Positions 41,036 through 51,376 are shown, counted from the first letter of the stretch. The stretch is 64,000 nucleotides of DNA from Silvimonas terrae (GCF_014202765.1 NZ_JACHHN010000003.1:310001-374000), one strand, 5' to 3'. A program made the numbers and translations. The notes: generated from the sequence alone by a model not told the origin.

Positions 41036-41745
41036 GCACCGGAACGCTGTATCTGATCCCCGTACCGCTGGGCGAAGACACACTGGAGACTGTCCTCCCG
41101 GCAGATGTCATCCATATTGCACGCCGACTGACGCACTTTATTGTCGAGGCCCCCAAAACCGCCCGACACATGCTCAAGGCGTTTGGCACACCCCATGAAC
41201 TGCGCAGTTTGTGGATGCAGGAACTGAACGAACATACGCAGGATAAAGAACTGGCCGCGCTGCTGGCGCCCTTGCTGGCCGGGCAGGATGTCGGGCTGAT
41301 GTCCGAGGCCGGCTGCCCCGGCGTGGCGGATCCTGGCGCCAATCTGATCCGCCTGGCGCATGCTCGCGGAATCCGGGTGGTGCCGCTGGTCGGGCCATCG
41401 TCCATTCTGCTGGCGTTGATGGCCAGTGGTGCCAACGGGCAGAAGTTCCGCTTCAATGGCTACTTGCCGGCAGAGGGTGCAGCCCGCATTGAGGCGATCC
41501 GCAAGCTGGAGCAGGACTCGAACAAACTCAAACAAGCCGAGTTGTTCATCGAAACGCCCTACCGCAACAGCGCGCTCTTTGATGCCTTGCTGTCCAGTTG
41601 CCGCCCGCAAACCTTGCTGACCGTGGCCCGGGACATCACCACCGATGATGAAATGATCGTGACGCGCGACATCGGTCAGTGGAAAAAACTCGGGATACCC
41701 GAGCTACACAAACGGCCTACGGTGTTTGTGCTGTACGCGGCCTGA
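41032..41745 (+). CDS. Tetrapyrrole-methylase family SAM methyltransferase (RsmI-like)
   Basis: The start is GTG 41032, overlapping the yceF stop (GTGA), which gives 237 residues. The N-terminus TGTLYLIPVPLGEDTLETVLP corresponds to the family's glycine-rich SAM loop, and the body shows LMSEAGCPGVADPGANLIR, VPLVGPSSILLALMASG and GYLPAEGAARIEAIRKLE, all RsmI hallmarks. RsmI proteins 2'-O-methylate C1402 of 16S rRNA. This form is shorter than canonical RsmI (about 286) because it lacks the C-terminal helical domain, and it belongs to a second, YraL-like branch often paired with maf. Its exact substrate is uncertain. Confidence 0.85.
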   Translation: MSTGTLYLIPVPLGEDTLETVLPADVIHIARRLTHFIVEAPKTARHMLKAFGTPHELRSLWMQELNEHTQDKELAALLAPLLAGQDVGLMSEAGCPGVADPGANLIRLAHARGIRVVPLVGPSSILLALMASGANGQKFRFNGYLPAEGAARIEAIRKLEQDSNKLKQAELFIETPYRNSALFDALLSSCRPQTLLTVARDITTDDEMIVTRDIGQWKKLGIPELHKRPTVFVLYAA

Positions 41746-41767
41746 GACCGAAAAACAACCGAAAAAC

Positions 41768-41799
41768 AAAAAGCCCGAAGCAGCAGCTCCGGGCTTTTT
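41768..41799. terminator. Bidirectional intrinsic terminator
   Basis: AAAAAGCCCG and CGGGCTTTTT arms with an inner AGC/GCT pair. It can end the yceF-methylase transcript (+) and the tRNA-Leu transcript (-). Confidence 0.85.
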
Positions 41800-41813
41800 G
41801 TTGAGGTATTCTT

Positions 41814-41898
41814 TGGTGCCGACAGAGAGACTCGAACTCTCACGACCGCAGTCACTACCCCCTCAAGATAGCGTGTCTACCAATTCCACCATGTCGGC
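41814..41898 (-). tRNA. tRNA-Leu(GAG)
   Basis: On the minus strand GCCGACA pairs with TGTCGGC, followed by A and an encoded CCA. The anticodon stem CTATC/GGTAG holds loop TTGAGGG with anticodon GAG. A long variable arm (GTGACTGCGGTCGTGAG region) and GTTCGAGTC T-loop mark a class II leucine tRNA of 85 bases. Confidence 0.97.
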
Positions 41899-42083
41899 AT
41901 TGCCTTACCCCCTTCCGGGAGCAAGAGGCGGCATTCTAGCGATAGTGTTTGCGCTTGTCCAGCAAGAATGAAACAACTAGCCCTTACAGATAGCCATAAA
42001 AGTGCTACGTTAGCACCATATCAATAGCGGCCTGGTAAAACTGCCCGCGCCGCATATGTCATCACTTCAACTGCTCGCCCGAC

Positions 42084-43019
42084 ATGACCGATCCTCTGCG
42101 CGAAAAACTGGCTGCCTACAAGCTGGAACACCGTTACCCGGAGCAACTTGCCGCACGCTTTCCGCGCATTGTGACCCGGATCATGGAGTTGTGGGGAACG
42201 CCCAATCTGCAGGCCTATTTTGATGAATTGCTCATCATGGACCGACATGACCGGCAGGGTTTTCCGGCAGAGATTGGTGCGGAACTGATGAGTGTTTCCA
42301 TGGCCCACGACCAGATCATGGGCATGCAGGAAGAGCATCACGACGTTTGGGAACATGTCCGCGAATCCATTGAAAGCCAGTTGACCGAACTGGGGTTTGA
42401 GGCCTCGGCCGACGGCTTTCAGCGGGCGGTATCACAGGGCAATGTCGCCGCCGTGCTGCTATTTCTGGGCGCAGGCCTGGCGGTTGACCACCGTGAGGCC
42501 GAAGGCGAATGGACCCCGCTGATCCGCGCCGCGTTTGAAGGCAATGACGCCATGGCGCTGGTGTTGCTTCAGCATGGCGCCAACATCCACGCCACGGATC
42601 GCGACGGTTACGGCCCGCTGCACTGGGCGGCCCTGACCGGTCACGAGCAGATCATTCAACTGTTGCTGGACCGCAGCGTGAATGTAAACCAGCCCAGCCT
42701 GCAAGGCTTTACGCCGCTGTTGCAAGCCGCCAGCCAGGGACATGAGCGCGTGGTGCGCAAGCTGATTGCCGTTGGCGCGGACCCCAATACCGCCACCAAC
42801 GAAGGCTGGACCGCACTGCATAAAGCGGTCGCCAACAACCATCTTGCCAGTGCCGTGGCGCTGCTTGACCTGGGCGCAGACGCCACGGCACGCCACCTGG
42901 ATGGTGAAACCCCACTCTCGCTGGCCCAAGCCGGCAACAATAAACGCATGGCCGATTTGCTGACCCTGGCCGCCGGCCTGCAAGCCCGCCAGCGCGCCCG
43001 GCAACGCCAGGCCACCTGA
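42084..43019 (+). CDS. Ankyrin-repeat protein
   Basis: The 311-residue soluble protein has an N-terminal helical domain (about 1-115) that I do not recognise, with PRIVTRIMELWGTPNLQAYFDELL and MDRHDRQGFPAEIG. Ankyrin repeats follow from about 120 to 295: EGEWTPLIRAAFEGNDAMALVL, DGYGPLHWAALTGHEQIIQLLL, QGFTPLLQAASQGHERVVRKLI, EGWTALHKAVANNHLASAVALL and a last DGETPLSLAQAGN unit. Ankyrin arrays bind partner proteins. The N-terminal domain looks like one that some proteobacteria place before ankyrins. It has no signal peptide. Convergent with the DUF962 gene, with only ten bases between the stops. Confidence 0.88.
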   Translation: MTDPLREKLAAYKLEHRYPEQLAARFPRIVTRIMELWGTPNLQAYFDELLIMDRHDRQGFPAEIGAELMSVSMAHDQIMGMQEEHHDVWEHVRESIESQLTELGFEASADGFQRAVSQGNVAAVLLFLGAGLAVDHREAEGEWTPLIRAAFEGNDAMALVLLQHGANIHATDRDGYGPLHWAALTGHEQIIQLLLDRSVNVNQPSLQGFTPLLQAASQGHERVVRKLIAVGADPNTATNEGWTALHKAVANNHLASAVALLDLGADATARHLDGETPLSLAQAGNNKRMADLLTLAAGLQARQRARQRQAT

Positions 43020-43029
43020 ACCCGCGCGG

Positions 43030-43335
43030 CTACAACCGGATGCGACCGCGGCAGATGTCGCTGAACATGACCCAGTCACCGAGCAGACTGTAAAACGGAT
43101 ACTGGAATGTCGCCGGCCGGTTGTGCTCAAAGAAGAAATGCCCCACCCAGGCAAAGCCATAGCCACAGACCAGACCCGCCAGCAGCCAGCCCCAGCCATT
43201 TCCGGTCAGCAGCATGACCAGACAGACCAGCACACCCAACGAACCCGCAAAATGCAGCCGGCGACAGGTCGGGTTACGGTGCTCGCTTAAGTAGAAGGGA
43301 TAAAACGCAGAGAAGGAACGGTAACGGTCGGACAT
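43030..43335 (-). CDS. DUF962 / Mpo1-like membrane protein
   Basis: From ATG 43335 (AAGGG seven bases upstream) the protein has 101 residues or fewer. It starts SDRYRSFSAFYPFYLSEHRNPTCRRLHFAGS, then has a hydrophobic pair of helices (about 28-60, LGVLVCLVMLLTG and GWGWLLAGLVCGYGFAWVGHFFFEHNRPA), and ends YPFYSLLGDWVMFSDI. The conserved His residues (H19, H27, WVGHFFFEHN) fit the Mpo1/YGL010w family, whose yeast member is an Fe-dependent 2-hydroxy fatty-acid dioxygenase. The bacterial role is unproven. A slightly longer start at 43359 lacks a ribosome-binding site. Confidence 0.85.
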   Translation of the reverse strand: MSDRYRSFSAFYPFYLSEHRNPTCRRLHFAGSLGVLVCLVMLLTGNGWGWLLAGLVCGYGFAWVGHFFFEHNRPATFQYPFYSLLGDWVMFSDICRGRIRL

Positions 43336-43439
43336 GGCTTGGCCCTTGGGGGTTGTCATGTCAGTTGGATACCGTGAGGCGGGCGGCGGTTCAAGACGCG
43401 GTGCAGCAATGGGGGTCTGTTTGCAACGGGTTGTGGCGG

Positions 43440-43660
43440 GTTAGCGCCTTCGGCGCGGGCTTGAAAAGCATTTGATACCGGCAGTGGCCGGAGCACCCTA
43501 CTTTCTTTGCTTCGCCACCTCGGCGGCCCCAAAGAAAGTAGGCAAAGAAAGGCGACCCCCGGGACTTTTTCGCTCCGCGATACCCTCAATCAGTCGGGAG
43601 CCTAAGGTCTCCCTCCCTCAATCGGAAAAGTCCTTGAAAGGGGGAGAAAGTCAAAAACAA
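43440..43660 (+). repeat. Dispersed mosaic element A, copy 3 (variant stem)
   Basis: It begins GTTAGCGCC and shares the CTTTCTTTGC and AAAGAAAGGCGACC block with the other copies. The outer stem is different: GGACTTTT at 43562-43569 pairs perfectly with AAAAGTCC at 43626-43633, where copies 1 and 5 have CCCAGC/GCTGGG. The inner hairpin GGGAG/CTCCC is kept. It lies in the gap 43336-44078. Confidence 0.75.
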
Positions 43661-43672
43661 CTTCAACCCCAA

Positions 43673-43708
43673 CAGCCACAGCCACAGCCACAGCCACAGC
43701 CACAGCCA
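43673..43708 (+). repeat. Hexamer tandem repeat CAGCCA x 6
   Basis: Six perfect CAGCCA units directly follow element A copy 3, in the same relative place as the heptamer array at 11351-11426 and the hexamers at 58735-58757. Confidence 0.9.
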
Positions 43709-43854
43709 GTGCAACACGCATCCCATAAACTGGTCATTCCGGTCCTCGCCCCTCCTTGCGCCGGAATCCAGCTGCAATGCATGTTTACTATTCAGGCTGA
43801 ATTCGAAGTCCTTGTGGCCATCCACCGCAGGCAGCCTACTGGGCTGCGAACTGG

Positions 43855-43874
43855 ATTCCCGCCTCCGCGGGATT
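43855..43874. repeat. dRS3-like repeat with one changed base
   Basis: ATTCCC-GCCTCCGC-GGGATT, followed by GACGAGG. One arm base differs from the 20.4 kb copy. A longer, looser dyad (ATTCCG...CGGAAT) lies just upstream at about 43737-43765. Confidence 0.55.
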
Positions 43875-43922
43875 GACGAGGCTTTGGCTGCGAGTAATGG
43901 ATGTACCACCGACGACAAACAT

Positions 43923-43952
43923 AAAAAAAGCGTGCCGAAGCACGCTTTTTTT
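43923..43952. terminator. Intrinsic terminator, likely for purL
   Basis: AAAAAAAGCGTGC and GCACGCTTTTTTT arms around CGAA give a strong hairpin about 130 bases past the purL stop. It has A and T runs on both sides, so works in both directions. Confidence 0.85.
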
Positions 43953-44078
43953 GTTTCTACCGCGCGCAGACCACGCACGCATCGGCAGCCGCAAAAACCC
44001 CGCTGGCAAGGCACGCGAGCGCAGGTAGTAGGTACGACAAGCGAGCGTAACGCAGTCCAGAGGAGCTTTTACGGGTGC

Positions 44079-47000
44079 TTACCCCAACCAGTGGCGGGCG
44101 TTGCGGAACATCCGCATCCACGGGCTATCCTCACCCCAGCCCGCCGGGTGCCACGACATCTGCAGCGTGCGGAACACGCGTTCCGGGTGCGGCATCATGA
44201 TGCTGAAGCGACCGTCCGCCGTCGTCACACCGGCAATACCTTGCGGGCTGCCGTTCGGGTTCAGCGGGTAGGCTTCGGTCGGCTTGCCGTGGCTATCGAC
44301 ATAACGCATCGCCACAATCGACTTGTTGATGTCGCCTTGCTGGCTGTAGTTGGCAAAGCCTTCACCGTGCGAGACCACCACCGGAATTTGCGAGCCAGTC
44401 ATACCGCCAAAGAACAACGACGGCGATTGCGTCAGTTCAGCCATCACCAGCCGCGCTTCAAACTGCTCGGAGCGATTACGGGTGAACTTCGGCCAGGCCT
44501 CGGCGCCCGGAATAATGCCGGAGAGGTTAGCCATCATCTGGCAGCCGTTACACACACCCAGACCGAAGGTATCAGCGCGCTGGAAGAACGCTTCGAACTG
44601 CTCGCGGGCGCGGGCGTTGAAGAGAATACTCTTGGCCCAGCCTTCACCGGCCCCGAGCACGTCACCGTAAGAGAAGCCACCGCAAGCGGCAATCCCCTTG
44701 AAGTCGGCCAGCGAGAGTCGGCCGCTGATGATGTCGCTCATGTGCACGTCGACGGCCTTGAAACCAGCGCGGTCAAACGCAGCGGCCATTTCGACCTGAC
44801 CATTCACGCCTTGCTCACGCAGCACGGCAATGGCCGGGCGCGCGCCGGTGGCGATGAACGGGGCGGCAATATCTTGTGCCGGTTCAAACGTCAGTTTGGC
44901 GAACAGGCCCTTGTCGTGCTTGTCGCTGATGCGGGCAAATTCGGCATCGGCGCCCACCGGGTTATCCCGCAGACGTTGAATCTGGAAGCTGGTTTCCGAC
45001 CATGCTTTTTGCAGCTCGACCCGGGTTTCGTCCAGCACCAGGCGGTTGCGTTTCTTGATCTTCAAGCGATCGTCATGGTTCAGCGTACCGATCACATGCA
45101 GTTCGCTACGGATGCCGACATTGGAAAACTCGGCAATCACCGCCGAGGTGTCGCTCCGTTTCACTTGCAGCACAGCACCCAGTTCTTCGTTGAACAGCAC
45201 GCCCATCACACGGCCGTTTTCTTCACGCGCAATGCCTTCGGCAGAGGTCTGTTCGTCTTCTTCACGGCCACGACGACGACGCTCAATACACAGTTCGTCG
45301 ATTTCCAGCGTTACGCCCACGTGGCTGGCAAACATCATTTCCGCCACGGCGGTAATCACGCCACCGTCAGAACGGTCGTGATACGACAGGATGCGGCCTT
45401 CACGGTTGAGCTTCTGGACCGTATCGAAGAACGCCTTCAGACGCTCGGTGCTGACCACGTCCGGGGCCCATTGGCCTACCTGGTTGTAGACCTGCGCCAG
45501 CGCGGAACCTCCCAGACGGCACTTGCCATCGCCCAGGTCGATCAGGATCAGGTCACTTTCCAGTTCCGTCTTCAGTTGCGGCGTGAGGGTTTTCTTCACG
45601 TCGGTGACCGGCGCAAAGGCGGAGATCACCAGCGACAGAGGAGCAATCACTTCCTTTTTCTGGCCGTCGTCTTGCCAGACGGTCTTCATGGACAGCGAAT
45701 CTTTACCCACCGGAATGCTCACACCCAGGTCGCGGCACAAGTCCATGCCAACAGCCTTGACGGTGTCATACAGGTTGGCGTCTTCACCGGTATGGCCCGC
45801 AGCGGCCATCCAGTTGGCGGAGAGTTTCACATCACCCAGATCCGCAATCTGTGCGGCGGCCAGGTTGGTCAGCGCTTCACCCACGGCCATGCGGCCGGAA
45901 GCCGGTGCGTTGAGCAGCGCCAGCGGGGTGCGCTCGCCCATGCTCATGGCTTCGCCCAGCACCGTGTTGTAACCCATGGCGGTGACGGCGACGTCAGCCA
46001 CCGGGGTTTGCCACGGGCCAACCATCTGGTCGCGCGCGGTCATGCCGCCCACGGTACGGTCACCAATGGTGATCAGGAAAGACTTGTTGGCCACGGTCGG
46101 CAGACGCAGCACGCGGTAGATGGCGTCTTTCAGTTCCAGCGTGGACGAGTCAAACACTTCGCCCTTCACCGGCACGCGCTTCACGTCACGTGTCATCTTG
46201 GGCGGTTTGCCCAGCAGCACGTCCATCGGCATATCGACCGGGTTGTTGCCGTAATGCTCATCGGCCACCACCAGACGCTTTTCAGCCGTCGCACGGCCCA
46301 CCACGGCAAACGGGCAACGCTCGCGCTCACAAATGGCTTCAAATGCCAGCAGGCTTTCCGGCGGAATCGCCAGCACGTAACGCTCTTGCGATTCGTTGGA
46401 CCAGATTTCACGCGGGGCCATGCCGCTTTCTTCTACCGGCACTTTGCGCAGTTCAAACACCGCACCGCGATCCGAGCCATCGACCAGCTCCGGGAAGGCG
46501 TTAGAGATACCACCCGCGCCGACGTCATGAATCGACAGGATCGGGTTGTGGTCACCCAGTTGCCAGCAGCGGTCGATGACTTCCTGCGCACGGCGCTGGA
46601 TTTCCGGGTTGCCACGCTGGACCGAATCAAAGTCCAGATCCGCAGCATTGGCACCAGTCGCCATGGAACTGGCCGCACCGCCACCCATACCAATCAGCAT
46701 GCCCGGACCGCCCAACTGGATCAGCAGCGAGCCATCCGGAATATCGTTCTTGCCAATGTGCGCGGCCGAGATATTGCCCAGACCGCCCGCCAGCATGATG
46801 GGCTTGTGGTAGCCACGGCGCTCGCCGTTCCAGTTTTCTTCAAAGGTACGGAAGTAACCGGCCAGGTTGGGGCGCCCAAATTCGTTGTTGAACGCAGCGG
46901 CGCCGATCGGGCCTTCAATCATGATCTGCAGCGGCGAGGCTATGCGATCCGGCTTGCCGTACTGTTCGGTTTCCCAGGCTTGCAAAGCGCCCGGAATATT

Positions 47001-48029
47001 CAGGTTAGAGACGGTGAAACCAGACAAACCGGCTTTGGGCTTGGAGCCACGGCCCGTTGCGCCCTCATCACGAATTTCACCGCCCGAGCCCGTCGCCGCG
47101 CCAGGGAACGGCGAAATGGCGGTCGGGTGATTGTGGGTTTCCACCTTCATCAGGATGTGGGTGGTCTGATCGTTGTAACCGTACTCGGCGCTGCCCGGCT
47201 GCGGGAAGAAGCGGCCAATGTCGGCGCCTTCAATCACGGACGAGTTGTCGTTGTACGCCACCACGGTGCCTTGCGGGTGGGCTTTGTGTGTCTCGCGAAT
47301 CATGCCGAACAAGGAGTGCGATTGCTGTTCGCCATCGATGATGAATTCGGCATTGAAAATCTTGTGGCGACAGTGCTCGGAATTGGCCTGCGCAAACATG
47401 GTCAGCTCGGCATCGCTGGGGTTGCGATTGAGCTTTTTATAGCTCTCGACCAGATAGTCGATTTCGTCTGGCGAGAGGGCAAAGCCGAATTCCAGGTTGG
47501 CCGATTCCAGTGCGGCGCGCCCCCCTTTGAGGATATCCACACTCTGGAACGGCTTGGCGTCCAGATGGCGGAACAACTCGTTGCCGGCATCCAGTGTCTC
47601 AAACACCTGCTCGGTCATGCGGTCATGGATCAGCGGCAGCAGCAGATTTTTTTCTGCGGTAGACAGCGCCTGGCCATTTTTGCTGGCATACACCGCCACA
47701 CCACGCTCAATCCGGCTGACCTTGGACAGGCCGGTGTGTTGCAGGATATCCGTTGCTTTGGAAGACCACGGGGAAATCGTCCCCAGACGCGGCAACACCA
47801 GCAGCAGCGAGCCTTTGCCACTCTCGGCCGGGGCCGGATCACCGTAATGCAGGACGCGTTCCAGGGTGGATTGTTCTGCCGCCGTCAGCGCAGCGCTGGT
47901 TTCAGCGAAATGCCAGAATTCGGCCTGAATATCCGCCTTGATACCCTGGCTTGCCAGAGCAGCCAGCAGTTTTTCGACACGGAACGCGGAGAGCGCAGCA
48001 CCGCCGCGCAATTTGAGGACATCTGCCAT
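44079..48029 (-). CDS. purL: Phosphoribosylformylglycinamidine synthase PurL (long form)
   Basis: PurL (FGAM synthase) turns FGAR, glutamine and ATP into FGAM in purine synthesis. From ATG 48029 it has 1316 residues and starts [21 protein letters not shown], matching Neisseriales PurL. A start at 48074 adds 15 residues without family support. It has the N-terminal PurS-like domain, the linker, two AIR-synthase-like halves ([60 protein letters not shown]) and the C-terminal glutaminase with the catalytic Cys in [14 protein letters not shown] and the His-x-Glu in PHPERVFR. A very long open frame on the other strand is an accident of codon use. Confidence 0.97.
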   Translation of the reverse strand: MADVLKLRGGAALSAFRVEKLLAALASQGIKADIQAEFWHFAETSAALTAAEQSTLERVLHYGDPAPAESGKGSLLLVLPRLGTISPWSSKATDILQHTGLSKVSRIERGVAVYASKNGQALSTAEKNLLLPLIHDRMTEQVFETLDAGNELFRHLDAKPFQSVDILKGGRAALESANLEFGFALSPDEIDYLVESYKKLNRNPSDAELTMFAQANSEHCRHKIFNAEFIIDGEQQSHSLFGMIRETHKAHPQGTVVAYNDNSSVIEGADIGRFFPQPGSAEYGYNDQTTHILMKVETHNHPTAISPFPGAATGSGGEIRDEGATGRGSKPKAGLSGFTVSNLNIPGALQAWETEQYGKPDRIASPLQIMIEGPIGAAAFNNEFGRPNLAGYFRTFEENWNGERRGYHKPIMLAGGLGNISAAHIGKNDIPDGSLLIQLGGPGMLIGMGGGAASSMATGANAADLDFDSVQRGNPEIQRRAQEVIDRCWQLGDHNPILSIHDVGAGGISNAFPELVDGSDRGAVFELRKVPVEESGMAPREIWSNESQERYVLAIPPESLLAFEAICERERCPFAVVGRATAEKRLVVADEHYGNNPVDMPMDVLLGKPPKMTRDVKRVPVKGEVFDSSTLELKDAIYRVLRLPTVANKSFLITIGDRTVGGMTARDQMVGPWQTPVADVAVTAMGYNTVLGEAMSMGERTPLALLNAPASGRMAVGEALTNLAAAQIADLGDVKLSANWMAAAGHTGEDANLYDTVKAVGMDLCRDLGVSIPVGKDSLSMKTVWQDDGQKKEVIAPLSLVISAFAPVTDVKKTLTPQLKTELESDLILIDLGDGKCRLGGSALAQVYNQVGQWAPDVVSTERLKAFFDTVQKLNREGRILSYHDRSDGGVITAVAEMMFASHVGVTLEIDELCIERRRRGREEDEQTSAEGIAREENGRVMGVLFNEELGAVLQVKRSDTSAVIAEFSNVGIRSELHVIGTLNHDDRLKIKKRNRLVLDETRVELQKAWSETSFQIQRLRDNPVGADAEFARISDKHDKGLFAKLTFEPAQDIAAPFIATGARPAIAVLREQGVNGQVEMAAAFDRAGFKAVDVHMSDIISGRLSLADFKGIAACGGFSYGDVLGAGEGWAKSILFNARAREQFEAFFQRADTFGLGVCNGCQMMANLSGIIPGAEAWPKFTRNRSEQFEARLVMAELTQSPSLFFGGMTGSQIPVVVSHGEGFANYSQQGDINKSIVAMRYVDSHGKPTEAYPLNPNGSPQGIAGVTTADGRFSIMMPHPERVFRTLQMSWHPAGWGEDSPWMRMFRNARHWLG

Positions 48030-48435
48030 GTGGGTCTGATCCGGATTTGCCAGAGTAAACAGAGGCGTAATCATACCGAAAAATTACCCTTCCCGCCGCC
48101 CCGGTAATCTGCCAAAGCCTGCAGGTTTCAGCCCTTTGGTCTGGATTGTGGCATTGCTGCCAATAGGCGTGCCCTGAAAAATGCCCTACCCCACCCCATA
48201 AGGCATACTACCTAGCGCACCCGGGCTTGCCAGAATTTGCCGATATTGCCCGGTCATGCGCCGTGCATCGGCCAAAAGCCTATGCTCGACCACCGCGATC
48301 CAGCGCCATGACCGGCGCCAGGACAGCGGAATACCCAAACCAATAATGATTGCTCTGGCCTGTAACGGAACCTGCGCCCCTGTAGCCAGGACGAATGGCA
48401 AGAAGCTCACTTCGAAACCGTCGAGGAGACGAAAC
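48030..48435. other. Divergent intergenic region purL / GH20, no gene seen
   Basis: This 406-base gap lies between the divergent purL and GH20 genes and must hold both promoters. I see no convincing promoter boxes, RNA gene, repeat module or gene. The open frames crossing it have no family-like sequence. There is no PurR-like ACGCAAACGTTTGCGT box that I can identify. Confidence 0.5.
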
Positions 48436-50952
48436 ATGACCCGACCCAGTGGTTCCCAGCTCAAACTCAAGTGGGAATGCCTTTCCAATGCGTATGAAGG
48501 CGACAACTTCCTTGCCGAACTCGTCCTCACCAACCACTCAGACAACGCGCTTGCCGGCAATGACTGGGCACTGTATTTCAATACCTGCCGCAAGATCTAC
48601 GCTGAATCCGTCACCGGTGGCGTCGCCATCAGCCAGATCAACGGCGATTTATTCAAGCTGACCCCGACGGCAGATTTTGGCACGCTGGCCGCTGGCGAAT
48701 CGCGCACCATTGGTTACAAGGGCATGTTCTGGGTCATCCAGGAAACCGATGCGCCGCTGGGCTTTTATGTGGTTTATGACGATGGCACCCCGGCCGCTCG
48801 TGCCGAAGTTATTGGCGACCCGGAAATCGTCCCCTTTAGCCGCCCGGAACAACGCAACCGCAACGCCAACGACAAAGTGCCGCCAGTGACGGCCGCCAGC
48901 CGCTTTGCCGATAACAAGGACCTGAGCCTGCTGCCGGCTGCGCAAGTGGGTCTGATTACCCCGACACCGCAATCCTTGCTGCACGGTCACGGCGAATTCG
49001 TCATCGACGCCGCCACCTTGATCGTGCATCCGGCTGAACTGGCGGGCGAAGCGGCCTTCCTGCAACAGTCGCTGGCGGACCTTGGCGTGCGCCCGGCACT
49101 GGCCGCGCAAGGCCACGGCATTGTGCTCAAGCTGGCCAAAGTGACTGCAACCCAAGTCACCGGTAATGCCGACGAGGCTTACGAACTCAACGTCGACAGC
49201 CACGGCGTCACCATTACCGGCACCACCGCACACGCCATCTTTAACGGTATCCAGAGCCTGCGCCAGTTGCTGCCGGTCGCCGCCTGGGTCAATCCGCAAG
49301 CCGTGCTGGCCGTACCCGCCGTCAAAGTGGCCGATGCCCCGCGCTTTGCCTATCGCGGCATGCACATTGACGTGGGCCGCAACTTCTCCAGCAAAGAGAC
49401 CATCCTGCGTTTGCTGGACCTGATGGCGCTGTACAAACTCAACAAGTTCCACTTTCACGTCACGGACGATGAAGGCTGGCGCGTGGAAATCCCCACCCTG
49501 CCAGAACTGACCGAGATCGGTTCCAAACGTGGCTTTACCCTGGACGAAACCGACAACCTGGTACCGTGCTTTGGCTCTGGTGCCCAGGTAGAAGGCTCGC
49601 ACGGCACCGGCTACTACACTCGCGAAGAGTTTATTGAAATCCTGCGCTTTGCCACGGCCCGCCACATTGAAGTGATCCCGGAGTTTGACGTCCCGGGCCA
49701 CGCCCGCGCCGCCATCAAGGCCATGAACGTGCGTTACACGCGCCTGAAGGCCCAAGGCCTGCAACGCGAGGCCGAGGAATACCTGCTGACCGACTTTGCC
49801 GATCAGTCAAAGTATGAGTCCGTGCAGCTGTGGCACGACAACGTAATCTGCATTGCCATGGAATCGAGCTACCGCTTCATTGAAACCGTGGTGTCGGACA
49901 TTGAAGCCATGTTTGTCGAGGCCGGCGCACCGTTCCTGGCCCTGCATACCGGTGGCGACGAAGTACCGCACGGCGCATGGGAGGGTTCGCCCGTCTGCCA
50001 GGCCTTTATGGCCGACAAGGGCATGAAGACCATCCAGGAACTGCAGGATTACTTCCTGACCCGCTTCCGCGAAATCCTTACCCGCCACAAGCTGGACTTT
50101 GCCGGTTGGGAAGAAATTGCCCTGATCAAAGAACAGCAGCCCGACGGCAGCCACAAACCCGCGCCAAACCCCAAGTTCAAGGACGCCAACTTCCGTCCCT
50201 ACATCTGGAACAACGTCTGGGGCTGGGGCCAGGAAGACATTGCCTACCAACTGGCCAACGCCGGTTACAAGGTGGTGCTCTCCAACGTTACTGACTTGTA
50301 CTTTGACCTGGCCTACGCCAAAGATCCGGCAGAGCCTGGCTACTACTGGGGCGGTTTCATTGAAACGCGCAAACCCTTCTGGTTCTGCCCGCTGGATATC
50401 TACACCACCGCCACCGTCAACCTGTTCGGCCACCCGCTGGACCGCGATGCACTGGACAAAATGGCCCGCCTGACCAAGACCGGCACGGAAAACGTACTGG
50501 GTATCCAGGGCCAGTTGTGGGGTGAAAACGCCCGCGACGCCGGCCGCGTGGAATACCTGGCCGCGCCGCGCCTGCTGGCCCTGGCCGAACGCGCCTGGGC
50601 GGTTGATCCGGGCTGGACCTTCATTGCCGATGAAGCCGAACGCAACGAGAAGATGGCGACCGACTGGAACCAGTTTGCCAACCGTCTGGGCCAGCGCGAA
50701 CTGGCACGGCTGGACGGCTTTGTGGGCGGCTACGGTTATCGCATCCCGCTGCCGGGTGTGGTGCTGGAAGGCGGCAAGATCATTGCCAATACCAGCGCAC
50801 CGGGCCTGACCGTCCGCTACACCACGGATGGCAGCGAACCGGGCGCCTTCAGCGCAGTATATGAAGGCCCGATCAGCGCCTCTGGTGATGTGAAGCTGGC
50901 GACGTTCAGCAGCACTAATCGCAAGAGCCGGACTGTGGTGGTGGGCGAGTAA
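48436..50952 (+). CDS. GH20 beta-N-acetylhexosaminidase (chitobiase type), no signal peptide
   Basis: The start at ATG 48436, with GAGGAG seven bases upstream, gives 838 residues. The frame runs 60 codons further back without a family match. The N-terminal CHB_HEX carbohydrate-binding domain (about 1-150) begins SQLKLKWECLSNAY. The GH20b domain (about 185-300) precedes the GH20 barrel, which starts PRFAYRGMHIDVGRNF and has FHFHVTDDEGWRVEI, VIPEFDVPGHARA and the catalytic pair Asp508-Glu509 in HTGGDEVPHGAW. The C-terminal Ig-like domain ends RKSRTVVVGE. It cleaves chitobiose and other GlcNAc ends. It lacks the signal peptide of Serratia-type chitobiases, so it is likely cytoplasmic. Confidence 0.94.
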   Translation: MTRPSGSQLKLKWECLSNAYEGDNFLAELVLTNHSDNALAGNDWALYFNTCRKIYAESVTGGVAISQINGDLFKLTPTADFGTLAAGESRTIGYKGMFWVIQETDAPLGFYVVYDDGTPAARAEVIGDPEIVPFSRPEQRNRNANDKVPPVTAASRFADNKDLSLLPAAQVGLITPTPQSLLHGHGEFVIDAATLIVHPAELAGEAAFLQQSLADLGVRPALAAQGHGIVLKLAKVTATQVTGNADEAYELNVDSHGVTITGTTAHAIFNGIQSLRQLLPVAAWVNPQAVLAVPAVKVADAPRFAYRGMHIDVGRNFSSKETILRLLDLMALYKLNKFHFHVTDDEGWRVEIPTLPELTEIGSKRGFTLDETDNLVPCFGSGAQVEGSHGTGYYTREEFIEILRFATARHIEVIPEFDVPGHARAAIKAMNVRYTRLKAQGLQREAEEYLLTDFADQSKYESVQLWHDNVICIAMESSYRFIETVVSDIEAMFVEAGAPFLALHTGGDEVPHGAWEGSPVCQAFMADKGMKTIQELQDYFLTRFREILTRHKLDFAGWEEIALIKEQQPDGSHKPAPNPKFKDANFRPYIWNNVWGWGQEDIAYQLANAGYKVVLSNVTDLYFDLAYAKDPAEPGYYWGGFIETRKPFWFCPLDIYTTATVNLFGHPLDRDALDKMARLTKTGTENVLGIQGQLWGENARDAGRVEYLAAPRLLALAERAWAVDPGWTFIADEAERNEKMATDWNQFANRLGQRELARLDGFVGGYGYRIPLPGVVLEGGKIIANTSAPGLTVRYTTDGSEPGAFSAVYEGPISASGDVKLATFSSTNRKSRTVVVGE

Positions 50953-50976
50953 GTGCTTGTTTGATTGCTGAAACAG

Positions 50977-51004
50977 AAAAACCCCGCAGATGCGGGGTTT
51001 TTTG
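50977..51004 (+). terminator. Intrinsic terminator of the GH20 gene
   Basis: AAAAACCCCGC and GCGGGGTTTTTT arms around AGAT, followed by T, 25 bases past the GH20 stop. Confidence 0.9.
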
Positions 51005-51082
51005 TTGGTATGGCTGTTGTGGCGCTGCCAATTGCAAACGTGCTGAGCCACCAATGCACAGGGCTAGTTCTGCCACTTCGTC

Positions 51083-51103
51083 ATTCCGGCCTTGAGCCGG
51101 AAT
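51083..51103. repeat. dRS3-like repeat (21-bp ATTCCGG variant)
   Basis: ATTCCGG and CCGGAAT arms enclose CCTTGAG, with CGTC before and CCAG after. It opens the mosaic array that fills 50953-51694. Confidence 0.55.
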
Positions 51104-51151
51104 CCAGTGGGGCCGGAACGGCCCCGTTCTCTGGCAAGAACCATTGCGGGT

Positions 51152-51200
51152 GTTAGCGCCTTGCGGCGCGGGGCTTTTATGGCGGGGGAAAGTCAAAGAC
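51152..51200 (+). repeat. Element A, copy 4, forward end fragment
   Basis: The fragment begins GTTAGCGCC, jumps directly to GGCGGGGGAAAGTCAAAG, and lacks the middle of the element. A reverse-oriented larger piece lies at 51377-51517, so this copy has been rearranged. Confidence 0.6.
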
Positions 51201-51235
51201 AACATCAACAACCGGATCGTCTGGATGCGGGTTTT

Positions 51236-51269
51236 GTAGGGTGGATTTGGAGCGCAGCGACAATCCACC
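51236..51269 (+). repeat. GTAGGGTGGATT-type repeat, forward copy
   Basis: It begins GTAGGGTGGATT and ends GACAATCCACC. It matches 20207-20239 (reverse) and 52592-52625. Confidence 0.6.
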
Positions 51270-51297
51270 GCAAGCAGCCCGCTGGGCTGCGGACTGG

Positions 51298-51317
51298 ATT
51301 CCCGCTTCCGCGGGAAT
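51298..51317. repeat. dRS3-like 20-bp inverted repeat
   Basis: ATTCCC-GCTTCCGC-GGGAAT, followed by GACGATG. Part of the 51 kb array. Confidence 0.65.
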
Positions 51318-51376
51318 GACGATGTGGTTAGCGGGATAAACCATTCTTGCAAGCAAAGGGTCTGCAGGGTTGGGGT

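Noticed and set aside
43812-48107. Very long open frame (about 1430 codons) on the plus strand opposite purL
   Set aside because: It mirrors purL, has a low-complexity Arg/His/Gln-rich translation, and no family resemblance. High GC third positions in purL keep the opposite frame open.
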